This document shows, one piece after another, positions 47,748-55,945 of a stretch of DNA of 64,000 bases (position 1 is the stretch's first letter; every line of letters begins with the position of its first letter). Source of the stretch: Paraburkholderia sp. SOS3 (GTDB lineage Bacteria > Pseudomonadota > Gammaproteobacteria > Burkholderiales > Burkholderiaceae); contig NZ_CP018812.1 of assembly GCF_001922345.1 (NCBI RefSeq), forward strand, positions 372,001-436,000, written 5' to 3'. A program made the position numbers and the translations under genes. Below the pieces are notes generated by a model. That model was not told the origin of the DNA and searched no databases. It saw only the letters and a list, made by a program, of their open reading frames with translations.

Positions 47748-47841
47748 GATGTCGTTACTCCATTTCAGATTTTCATTAGCATGTGCATACGCACACGCAA
47801 AAGTGGACAGACACCGGCCATGACATGTTCAGCGCCGGCAA

Positions 47842-48420
47842 TCAGAGCGAGTCGAGGCGTTCCTTGACGGACTGCAGCACGCGCGCCGAGGCATCCGGGT
47901 CGACAATGATCCGCGACATCGTGACCGCCCCAACCATGGCTGCGACGGCAAATACGGCACGGGATTGCGTTGCGTCCGGTTGCGAGCGGCCGAGGCACCT
48001 CGTCACCATCTCGACGAGATCGTTCAAACCTTCCGACGCCGCCGTGCGTGTGCCTTCGTCGGCCCGAGCCAATTCGCTGCCCATCGCAGCAAGCGGGCAT
48101 CGGGCCACGCGATTGTCGCGATGATCGGTCGACACGTAGCGATCGACGATGGCCTGAAAACTATCCGTGCCTTCGCCGTCGCTTCCGCTTGCAGCGTTTT
48201 CCAGCGAGGCGATCATCGACTCGAAGCTCTTTGCGCATGCTTCGGCAACCAGTTGATCCTTCGATTCGAAATGCCGATAGAAGCCGCCGCGCGTAAGCCC
48301 CGCTTCGGCCATCAAGTCATTGAGCCCTGTCGCGTGGATGCCATTGAGCCGGAACTGGCGCGCCGCCACGTCGACGATACGTCGACGCGTTTCGGCCGTT
48401 TCCGTCTTCGACTTTTTCAT
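47842..48420 (-). CDS. TetR-family transcriptional regulator
   Basis: A 192-residue repressor. The N-terminal helix-turn-helix is clear (IVDVAARQFRLNGIHATGL, LTRGGFYRHFESKDQLV), and the C-terminal ligand domain carries a DNRVARCPLAAMGSELAR segment typical of the AcrR/YxaF-like group. It is upstream of the NmrA-like and SDR genes on the same strand and likely autoregulates the group. Confidence 0.92.
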   Translation of the reverse strand: MKKSKTETAETRRRIVDVAARQFRLNGIHATGLNDLMAEAGLTRGGFYRHFESKDQLVAEACAKSFESMIASLENAASGSDGEGTDSFQAIVDRYVSTDHRDNRVARCPLAAMGSELARADEGTRTAASEGLNDLVEMVTRCLGRSQPDATQSRAVFAVAAMVGAVTMSRIIVDPDASARVLQSVKERLDSL

Positions 48421-48606
48421 CGCTCGCCACGCTCCATGTCTATCCGTTGAGATAGAAGATAACTGACATCTAAAACGACATCAAGGAGTTTGGCGAAATA
48501 ATGTTGTTCGTTTCCCGCGCAAGGACGGATCGAGAGAAATGTCGCGTATATGTGTGCGCCCGGAGCAGCGACGCTCGAAGCACGCGTGCTGTAGGCGGCG
48601 AGCGAG

Positions 48607-51042
48607 CTACTCGCTCGCGTCGGTGAATAAAGCCTTGCGAATGATCGCGTGCACGCCCCAATTACCATCCACCACTTGCGTCACACCGAAGTCCACTGCC
48701 ACCGACATCAGCGAAATCGCTTCATCTTCGCTGAGCCCCTTGGTGGTCATCAGGAAACGCCGCGTCTTGATGAAGGCATCGCGCATAGCCTGATCGAGCG
48801 TCGACTTCTCATAGACTTTACTTTGCGCATGAGAGCCGAACTCGGTCAGGTAGTTCGGATGACTGAATCCATGCAATACCCAATCATCAGCTGTTTCGAC
48901 CAACGGATACGTCAGATCGGCAAACGGCTTTCCAGCAAGCGTCGCCTTCTTGTGCAGGATCAACTGGAAATCGCCAGTCAACGAGCACTCGATCGCGGTA
49001 CCGCACAGCTCCGAATCTCCTTGCGATGCATGCGGATCGCCGACCGACAGCAGCGCCCCTGCGACGCCCACGGTCAGATAAACGCTGGCGCCCCGCGCGA
49101 CGCGCCAGTTGTCGAGATTGCCGCCGAATGCGGACGGCGGGATCGAATCGATCAACCCGTCCTGCTGCGGTGCGACCGCGATCAGTCCAAAGTGCGGACG
49201 GACCGGAATTCGCACGTTCTTCAGTACGTCGTGATTTTCGACAACCGTCGAGTGATCGACGGGTACGCCCGGATAATCGATGGTCGGATGCACGACGCCG
49301 AACGGATCGCGCTGCGGCGTCCACCGGTAGTTGTAAACGGCGCGTGCAAACGACGAACCGTGCTCCGGCAGGTCGGCATCGAGTTCATAGATCGTGATGA
49401 CTTCGCGCGGCTTGGGCTCCGTCAGCAATTCCCGATAGTGAAAGCCCCACCATGCCGCGGCATTGCTGCCGAATGCCCGGCCCGCGAAATGCGGGTTGGC
49501 GCAGCGACGCGGATGCACATCGAGAATCTTCACTTCGAGCACGTCGCCGGGCTCCGCGCCGCGCACGGCGACCGGCCCGGTGCAGATATGCACGCCGAAC
49601 CCTTCGCCTGCGCCACGTCCATAGATCGACGCATCGATCGGTCCGGCACCGCGCCGGTTCACGTTCTTGCGCTCCGCCGTCCAATGAAACACGCTTTCGG
49701 CACCGGGGTCACCGGCTATCATGCGCGCCCAGTCGTCGGATGCATGCTGCGTGAGCGTTTCGATTGTCACGGTGTCGCCGCTGTCGACCTCGAGCACCGC
49801 CTTCAGATCATGCGAAAAGTAGCCCCAGTGCACGGTATTGGCAGTCGCGCGCAACAGATGGTGGCGCGGCCTCGGCAACCGGTGGCTGCCGCCCTTGCTG
49901 TTCGCGACGGCGCGCGCCTTCGCCGGCGCCTGGGCGACCATCGTATCGGAGCCATCGTCGACTTCTCCTGGCGTTACTGTCAAAGATGCCGTACCGTGAG
50001 CAAGAGCGACCGGCTGCACATGCGCGAGCAGCGACTCGGCATTGAGCGGCACACCGCGCGACATGCGCCGAACGAGATGACGCGCGAGTTCGAGACCGGC
50101 TCCGTGCCGGAATGCACGCGGCGACATCTGATACTGTTCGCGAAACGCGCGGCTGAAATGCGCAGGATCGTTGAAACCCCAACGAAAGCAGATGTCCGAG
50201 ATCGACATCTTTTCGTAGAGCGGGTCGACAAGTTCCGCACGGCAGCGTTCGAGCCGTCGCTGCCGCAAATAAGCGGAAAAGTTCTGGTTAACCGTCTCGA
50301 ACAGTTTCTGCAGATAACGCGACGAGACACGCTGCTCCTGCGCAATCGCGGCCAGGCTGATCGTTGGATCGCCCAGGCGTTCATCGATCGTGCGGCATAC
50401 GCGCGCGAAGATCGCCGCTTGCGAGGCGGTCAGGCCATTGATGCTCGCTTCCCGCTGACGTCCGGCGAGGCACGCAACGAGAAACTCCGCAAGGGCGAGT
50501 TCGAGGGGCCGCAATTCGCTTACCGACAGCGTATCGACGCTCTCCGCAATCGACGCGAGAAATCCCGAAAACACATGTCCGATACCCGCATCGGCGGCAA
50601 TCTTGCCGGCCCTTATCGATGACGAAGCGAAAAGGCGCGCGCCGACTGCCGCGCGCGGGACGCGCACGACGAACACGCGAAAGTCCGTCGCAAACACGAG
50701 CGACGCCGGCTCGCGCGGCGGAAGATAAACGATGTCATGTACCGCGACCGGTTCGCGCCGGCCATCAACGACAAGCGTCGCGTCGCCGTCGACGGCAAGC
50801 ACGATCTGCAGGCTGTCGGACGCCGATGACTTCAATTCGAGCGTTTGCGCAACCGATGTCAGCACGCTGAGCGCGAAGCCTCCGATCGATGTCCGCGATT
50901 CAATGATGCCGTGCAGCGCACGAGCCGCTTGCGGCGTGCCGGTAGCGCTGCTGCGCAGACCGATACCGTCGAGCGCGTCGCGCCATGCGCGCAACCGCCC
51001 GGCTTGCGGGTAGGACTCGGTCGTGAAGCGCAGCGGTTCCAA
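48607..51042 (-). CDS. Fusion of AraC-family regulator and acetamidase/formamidase
   Basis: One uninterrupted reading frame of about 811 residues. Residues 1-200 are an AraC_binding_2-type sensor (LQIVLAVDGDATLVVDG, HDIVYLPPREPASLVFA). Residues 206-312 are a complete double helix-turn-helix (ISLAAIAQEQRVSSRYLQKL, ISDICFRWGFNDPAHFSRAF). A linker of about 80 residues follows. From 393 to the end is a full acetamidase/formamidase (NTVHWGYFSHDL, AGDPGAESVFHW, VDFGVTQVVDGNWGVHA) that aligns end to end with the separate amidase at 51375-52616. I favour a TTG start (51040-51042), where GGAG lies seven bases upstream and the product begins MEPLRFTTESYP; an ATG at 51093 and frame to 51228 exist. Probably a substrate-sensing regulator or a trigger enzyme; function is inference. 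Confidence 0.88.
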   Translation of the reverse strand: MEPLRFTTESYPQAGRLRAWRDALDGIGLRSSATGTPQAARALHGIIESRTSIGGFALSVLTSVAQTLELKSSASDSLQIVLAVDGDATLVVDGRREPVAVHDIVYLPPREPASLVFATDFRVFVVRVPRAAVGARLFASSSIRAGKIAADAGIGHVFSGFLASIAESVDTLSVSELRPLELALAEFLVACLAGRQREASINGLTASQAAIFARVCRTIDERLGDPTISLAAIAQEQRVSSRYLQKLFETVNQNFSAYLRQRRLERCRAELVDPLYEKMSISDICFRWGFNDPAHFSRAFREQYQMSPRAFRHGAGLELARHLVRRMSRGVPLNAESLLAHVQPVALAHGTASLTVTPGEVDDGSDTMVAQAPAKARAVANSKGGSHRLPRPRHHLLRATANTVHWGYFSHDLKAVLEVDSGDTVTIETLTQHASDDWARMIAGDPGAESVFHWTAERKNVNRRGAGPIDASIYGRGAGEGFGVHICTGPVAVRGAEPGDVLEVKILDVHPRRCANPHFAGRAFGSNAAAWWGFHYRELLTEPKPREVITIYELDADLPEHGSSFARAVYNYRWTPQRDPFGVVHPTIDYPGVPVDHSTVVENHDVLKNVRIPVRPHFGLIAVAPQQDGLIDSIPPSAFGGNLDNWRVARGASVYLTVGVAGALLSVGDPHASQGDSELCGTAIECSLTGDFQLILHKKATLAGKPFADLTYPLVETADDWVLHGFSHPNYLTEFGSHAQSKVYEKSTLDQAMRDAFIKTRRFLMTTKGLSEDEAISLMSVAVDFGVTQVVDGNWGVHAIIRKALFTDASE

Positions 51043-51374
51043 CGTAAGACTCCGGGATCGTGACAAGCGACGCGGGAGCGCCGCGCTCGGCATCGCCCGG
51101 AACCGGCTCGGTAGGTCTCCTCGCAGCACCGGACGCGTTATCGCGGCTAGACAAGGCAACCTTTGTGCCATTGCTGCGCAAAAGCCGGTGCGGGCAATGT
51201 GCGGCGCATACGCGTGCACATTGCGCAAGCAAGCGGGACGCGCAGGAAGTGCACAACGCCCTTTCGACGAGCATCGACGCGCGCATTCCTGCGCCAGAGT
51301 CGCGCACGTGCACCGTACTGGCGCAGCGGCTGCCGTGTCAGCCGAGCGTCAGCGAAGTTGAAACGGAAATCCAG
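51043..51374. promoter_or_regulatory. Region between amidase and AraC-amidase fusion genes
   Basis: About 330 bases following the stand-alone amidase stop and preceding the TTG start of the fusion gene. The fusion frame stays open for another 62 codons into this region but without amidase or AraC similarity. The gap is long enough for a separate promoter; I see no strong terminator hairpin. Confidence 0.45.
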
Positions 51375-52616
51375 TCATCCCGCTGCAAACACATTCTTTC
51401 GAATCGACCCGTGCACGCCCCAGTTGCCGTCGACCACTTGCGTGACACCGAAGTCGGCCGCGACCGACATCAGCGCAATCGCTTCGTCTTCGCTCAGCCG
51501 GTGCACGGTCATCAGAAAGCGGCGCAGCTTGCGAAACGCGTCGCGCATCGCCTTATCGAGGCTCGCGTGCTGGGCGACTTCGGTTTGCGCGTTCGGGCCG
51601 AGTTCCGCGAGGTAATTCGCGAACGTGAAGCCGTATACGGACCACAATTCGTCGGTTTCAAGCATCGGATGCGTGAGTCCTTCCAGCGTTGTACCGGCCA
51701 GATCGCTTTTTCTGTGCAGCACGAATTCGAAGTCGCCGGTCAGCGAGCATTCGATCGCCGTGCCGCCCAGTTCGCTGTCGCCCTGCGCCGCATGCGGATC
51801 GCCGACCGAAAAATACGCGCCGTCGACCGCAACCGGGTAGAACATCTTCGCGCCCTTGCCGACGCGCCAGTCGTCGATATTGCCGCCCGTGTAGCCCGGC
51901 GGAATCGAACTGACAAAGTCGGACTCGGCGGGCGCGAGTCCCATCGTGCCGAAGTGCAGGCGTGCCGGCACTTTCACGTTCGGCAGAATATGTTCGCGCT
52001 TGCGCACGAGCGTGTGATCGACCTTGACGCCCGGATAATCGATCATCGCATGCACGACGCCGTCGGGGTCCGTCTGCGGCGTCCATACGTAGTTATAAAC
52101 CGCCCGCGCATACGGTTCGCCGGCGGTGTCGAGCTCGAATATCGTCACGACTTCGCGCGGCTTCGGTTCTTCGATCAGATCGCGGTAGTGAAAGCCCCAC
52201 GACGCCGCGACATTCGAGCCGAAGCAGCGGCCCGCATAGCACGCGCTGCAGCTCGGCCGCGGCCGGACATCGAGAATCCGCACTTCGAGCACGTCGCCTG
52301 CCTGAGCGCCTTCGATGGCGACCGGCCCTGTCAGCAGATGCACGCCGACGCCCTCGCCGGACCCGAGCTTGAACGGCCCTTCGGTCGGGCCCGCGCCGCG
52401 TCGCGGCACGGCCTTGTGTTCGCGCGTCCAGTGAAACACGCTTTCCGCGCCCGGGTCGCCGGCAATCATGCGCTCGTGGTCGTCGTTCGCGTGATGCGTC
52501 AGTGTTTCGATCGTCACGCGGTCGCCGGAGCGCACAGTCAGCGCCGGCGCGACCTGCTTGCTGAAGTAACCCCAATGAACCGTTTCCGGCGATACGGCAA
52601 GAGTGTGATGCTTCAT
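51375..52616 (-). CDS. fmdA: Acetamidase/formamidase family protein
   Basis: Hydrolase of 413 residues that releases ammonia from formamide, acetamide or related amides. Signature regions are TVHWGYFSKQVAPAL, IAGDPGAESVFHWT, RAVYNYVWTPQTDP, IDYPGVKVDH, SVGDPHAAQGDSELGG and FGVTQVVDGNWGVHGS. The start overlaps the ABC permease-ATPase stop by four bases (ATGA), so the two are translationally coupled. Its closest visible relative is the C-terminal half of the next gene. The true substrate is probably what the linked ABC transporter brings in, perhaps an amino-acid-like amide. Confidence 0.92.
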   Translation of the reverse strand: MKHHTLAVSPETVHWGYFSKQVAPALTVRSGDRVTIETLTHHANDDHERMIAGDPGAESVFHWTREHKAVPRRGAGPTEGPFKLGSGEGVGVHLLTGPVAIEGAQAGDVLEVRILDVRPRPSCSACYAGRCFGSNVAASWGFHYRDLIEEPKPREVVTIFELDTAGEPYARAVYNYVWTPQTDPDGVVHAMIDYPGVKVDHTLVRKREHILPNVKVPARLHFGTMGLAPAESDFVSSIPPGYTGGNIDDWRVGKGAKMFYPVAVDGAYFSVGDPHAAQGDSELGGTAIECSLTGDFEFVLHRKSDLAGTTLEGLTHPMLETDELWSVYGFTFANYLAELGPNAQTEVAQHASLDKAMRDAFRKLRRFLMTVHRLSEDEAIALMSVAADFGVTQVVDGNWGVHGSIRKNVFAAG

Positions 52617-54310
52617 ATCGTTTCGGACCTCGTGGCCATTTCAAACCCTGAATCGGCGCCCATCACGTTGAGGAATCTCGCCGTCAATGGATGCTGTGGA
52701 TGCCTGAGCAGTTCGTGCGCCGGTCCTTCCTCGACGACGTTGCCGCCGCTCATGAAGACGACGCGATCGGCGACCTGATCGGCAAAGCGCAACTGATGGG
52801 TGGAGATAATCATCGTCAGCCCTTCTTCGCGCGCGAGCCGCTGAATCACGTCGAGCACTTCGCCGACGAGCTCCGGATCGAGCGCGGACGTCGGCTCGTC
52901 GAGCAGCAGCACGCGCGGACTCGGCGCCAATGCACGCGCAATCGCGACTCGCTGCTGCTGGCCGCCCGACAGGTGGCGCGGCAACGCATCGGCGCGATGG
53001 CTCAAGCCGACGCGTTCAAGCAGTTCGTCTGCGCGGCGGTTCGCATCGGCGGGTTGCATGCGATGCACCCAGCGCAATGGACCGGCGATGTTTTCGCGCG
53101 CGCTCAAATGGCTGAACAGGTTGAACTGCTGGAACACCATTCCGACGCCGACGCTCGCGCGCTCGTTGGCGATATCGCGCGCGCGCATCGGCCGGCCGTC
53201 TTCGCGATAGCCGAGCCTGCGCCCGCCCACGTGAATCTGCCCCGCGTCCCATTGCTCGAGATGGTTGATGCAACGAAGCAGCGTACTCTTGCCCGAGCCG
53301 CTCGGGCCAAGCAGTGCGATCACCTCGCCCGCTTGCACGGTCAGATCGAAACGGTCGAGCACGGTCTGCTTGCCGTAGCGTTTATGCAGCCCCGTCACGC
53401 GCACGGCCGCGGGACGCTGCGCGAGTTGCGCGTAACGCTTTGCGCGCTCGGCCAGCGACGGAGCCGCTGCGCGCGATGGCGCATGCGCAGGCAGCGCAGC
53501 GGCCATTGAAGCTGCGTGCGCCGAACCGGACGCCGCAGATTGCAGCGCTGCCGCCTCTGCTTCTCCGCCGCTGGGCATGGCATCCTGCGGCACCGCCGCA
53601 TCGTCGGCGTTTGCGCCGCGCCGCCGCCACGGCAGAAGCCGCGCAAACCGTTCCGACGGAGCGCGATCGAGATCGAGCGCTGCTTCGGCGAATAGCTGAA
53701 TCAGCGCAATCGCGCCGGTCAGCAGCAGATACATCAAACCGGACGCAAAGAAGATCGAAAAGAAATCGAACGTCGACGATGCGAGCTGCGTGCTGCGCAG
53801 CGTCAGTTCGTCGACGGCGATCACCGACGCAAGCGACGAGTTCTTCAATGCGCTGACCGACTCGTTGCCGAGCGCCGGCACGATCGTGCGGATGGCTTGC
53901 GGCGAGATCACGCGGCGCATCAGCACGGCCGGCGTCATACCGAGTGCCTGTCCCGCCAGCAGTTGTCCGCGATCGACGCCGAGCACGCCCGCGCGCAGAA
54001 TCTCCGCGATAAACGGCCCTTCGTTCGCCGCGAGCGCGAGGCCCGCGGCGCCTAACGCACTCAGCTTGAGTCCGATATGAGGCAGCGCATCGTACGCGAA
54101 TACGAGTTGCAGGATCAGCGGGGTGCCGCGGAAGATCACCGTATAACCGCGTGCGATCACCGCGAGCGGGCCGACCTTGCTCAACTGCATCGCGGCGAGC
54201 ACGAGGCCGACGAGCAATCCGCCGGCGAGTCCGAGCACGGTCACGGCGATCGTAAAGCCGATTCCGCTTAGCAGATACGGCAAGCTCAAATAGTGCAGAA
54301 ACAGATCCAT
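52613..54310 (-). CDS. Amino-acid-type ABC transporter: permease and ATPase fused in one chain
   Basis: A 565-residue protein. The first 220 residues are a HisM/GlnP-like permease (GIGFTIAVTVLGLAGGLLVG, FRGTPLILQLVFAY, and the EAA loop GQALGMTPAVLMRRVISPQA). A low-complexity Ala/Pro linker of about 80 residues leads to a GlnQ-like ATPase with GPSGSGKST, LSGGQQQR and VLLLDEPTSALD. Fusion of the two roles in one chain is unusual; dimerisation of this chain would give the full transporter. It lies between the binding protein (13 bases upstream) and the amidase (overlap 4 bases). Confidence 0.92.
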   Translation of the reverse strand: MDLFLHYLSLPYLLSGIGFTIAVTVLGLAGGLLVGLVLAAMQLSKVGPLAVIARGYTVIFRGTPLILQLVFAYDALPHIGLKLSALGAAGLALAANEGPFIAEILRAGVLGVDRGQLLAGQALGMTPAVLMRRVISPQAIRTIVPALGNESVSALKNSSLASVIAVDELTLRSTQLASSTFDFFSIFFASGLMYLLLTGAIALIQLFAEAALDLDRAPSERFARLLPWRRRGANADDAAVPQDAMPSGGEAEAAALQSAASGSAHAASMAAALPAHAPSRAAAPSLAERAKRYAQLAQRPAAVRVTGLHKRYGKQTVLDRFDLTVQAGEVIALLGPSGSGKSTLLRCINHLEQWDAGQIHVGGRRLGYREDGRPMRARDIANERASVGVGMVFQQFNLFSHLSARENIAGPLRWVHRMQPADANRRADELLERVGLSHRADALPRHLSGGQQQRVAIARALAPSPRVLLLDEPTSALDPELVGEVLDVIQRLAREEGLTMIISTHQLRFADQVADRVVFMSGGNVVEEGPAHELLRHPQHPLTARFLNVMGADSGFEMATRSETI

Positions 54311-54323
54311 CAGACAGTCACGC

Positions 54324-55259
54324 TCAGTTCGATACGATCAGCTTCGGCGCTTCGAGATTTTCCGACGGCAGCGACCACTTTTTCAGCAGTTGCGCCTGCG
54401 CGCCCGACTTCTGCAGTGCGACGAGCGCCGCCATCACCGCCGCGCGAAACTCCGGCTTGTCCTTCGGTACGCCGATTCCGACCGAATAGGGCAGCGTGAC
54501 GGCCGTCGCCTTTTCGAGCTTGTCCGGATAGGCCTTCACAGCCTGGTCGACGGTGTTCACGTCGTTGATGTAGGTGTCCGCGCGGCCCGCGAGAATGGCC
54601 TGAATACAGTTCGCATTGTTGTCGTAGAGCTGAACCGTCGCTTCGGGCTTGCCCGCCGCCTTGCAGGCCGGCGCGAGGTTGTTGATCAGCGGCACTTCGA
54701 CGTAACCGGTGTTTTCCGCGGCCGTCGTGCCGCACATCGTCGCGTTGATGCCGGTGATCTTCTTCGGATTACCCTTCGCGACGAGCACGCCGTCAAACAC
54801 CTTCGAATACGTAATGAAGTCCGCCGCTTTCGCGCGTTCCTCGGTTGCGTAGATGTCCGAGATCACGATGTCGGCCTGGCCGCTTTGCAGCGTCGTCAGC
54901 AACGCGGCGAACGTCACGGGCTTATAGGCCATTTTGAAGCCGAGACAATCGCCGATCGCTTCGCCGAGGTCGATATCGAAGCCGATATATTTGCTCGGGT
55001 CGTTCGGATCGAGCGCTTCGTAGCCCGGCGTATGCGGGTTGATCGCATTGGTCAGCGTCTTGCCCTTCAATTGCGGGTACTTCGCCTGCAGCGCCTTGCA
55101 CTCCGCGGGGGTCGCGGTGCCTGCGGCCATTGCGGGGCGAGTGCCCACTATCAGTAGCGCCAGCAGACAGAGCGCGCCGGCGACAAGTTCGCGCCAGCGT
55201 CCGCGAGCGGCCGCCGAGCGCTGCCGGCCGTGCGCGTAGTCGATAAGTTCTGTATGCAT
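54324..55259 (-). CDS. Amino-acid-type ABC transporter substrate-binding protein
   Basis: Periplasmic receptor of 311 residues, SBP_bac_3 family. An extended N-terminus with a hydrophobic segment (ALCLLALLIVGTRPAMAA) precedes the mature domain, where YIGFDIDLGEAIGDCLGF, VTFAALLTTLQSGQADIVIS and YSVGIGVPKDKPEFR are typical. The ATG at 55257-55259 has GGAG seven bases upstream; the frame is open to 55484 without support. It is the first gene of the operon with the permease-ATPase fusion and the amidase, so its ligand is likely the amidase substrate. Confidence 0.9.
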   Translation of the reverse strand: MHTELIDYAHGRQRSAAARGRWRELVAGALCLLALLIVGTRPAMAAGTATPAECKALQAKYPQLKGKTLTNAINPHTPGYEALDPNDPSKYIGFDIDLGEAIGDCLGFKMAYKPVTFAALLTTLQSGQADIVISDIYATEERAKAADFITYSKVFDGVLVAKGNPKKITGINATMCGTTAAENTGYVEVPLINNLAPACKAAGKPEATVQLYDNNANCIQAILAGRADTYINDVNTVDQAVKAYPDKLEKATAVTLPYSVGIGVPKDKPEFRAAVMAALVALQKSGAQAQLLKKWSLPSENLEAPKLIVSN

Positions 55260-55564
55260 CGGGAGACTCCGTGAGCGGCAGATGTCAACGGCACACACCA
55301 TGTACGCCTCATTGCATCGCACAAGCCCAAGCGTAGGCAGCCGAAATTCCGCGGACTTGTCTCGACGCGCACAAATACCTGGATTGAGGCGAAGAAGCGG
55401 GGCCGGACCGTCCGGGGGGCAAGCCGGCGACGACGCGGCCATCGCGATGAGTCGAATGAGCAGTTTGCTGATCCGCGATGCCATTCACGCGGCACCTGGC
55501 GAGTTCTACAGTTCACCCATGCCGTACGAAAACGGTAACCCCTAACTCCTTCTGGAGACGCATC
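55260..55564. promoter_or_regulatory. Divergent promoter region of the amide operon
   Basis: About 305 bases between the binding-protein start and a small divergent membrane-protein gene. It should hold the amide-operon promoter and any binding sites of the AraC-type domain. I could not identify a repeated operator by eye. Confidence 0.45.
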
Positions 55565-55765
55565 ATGGTCGGAACCTTCGCATTCGCTTATTGGGTCAGC
55601 TTGTTCGCGCTGTTCGCAGTGTTTGCCGTCACGGGCATGTTCGGAATCGGTACGGCTTTTACCGCGCTGCTCAAGGTGCGCGCCTATCCGGCGCGCGCGC
55701 TCGGCGCGGTGGCCGGTGCGGTAATCGGGTTTGCGCTGCTCGGCGCACTGCCGATCTTCGGTTGA
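55565..55765 (+). CDS. Small two-helix membrane protein, unknown
   Basis: A 66-residue product with two hydrophobic segments (FAYWVSLFALFAVFAVTGMF and ARALGAVAGAVIGFALLGAL). The ATG at 55565 has GGAG eight bases upstream; the frame is open for 29 more codons without a ribosome site. No family recognised. A long inverted repeat (GCGCGGCGCG with complement at 55772-55813) follows its stop and may end transcription. Confidence 0.6.
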   Translation: MVGTFAFAYWVSLFALFAVFAVTGMFGIGTAFTALLKVRAYPARALGAVAGAVIGFALLGALPIFG

Positions 55766-55945
55766 GTCCACGCGCGGCGCGTTGCCGATCTTCGATCGAT
55801 GCGCGCGCCGCGCAAGTTCGTGACGTTGTCTGCCACCTCTCGTTTCTGCGGCCGTCTCAGCAGCATTTTCAAAAACTTTGCATACTACGTGCCGCGGCTC
55901 TCGCGCCGGAACACGTAGAGACAGAAAATCACCAAGAGGCGGTAG

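Noticed and set aside
48649..50622. 657-codon open frame antisense to the AraC-amidase fusion
   Set aside because: It is a high-G+C shadow of the minus-strand gene. Its translation is rich in Arg/His/Asp with no family features, while the other strand has two recognised domains.
51060..52778. 572-codon open frame antisense to the stand-alone amidase
   Set aside because: Shadow frame; crosses three real genes and lacks a coherent protein pattern.
55772..55813. Strong terminator after the small membrane protein
   Set aside because: A GC-rich ten-base inverted repeat exists, but the 22-base loop and missing T run make it too weak to list as a separate terminator.
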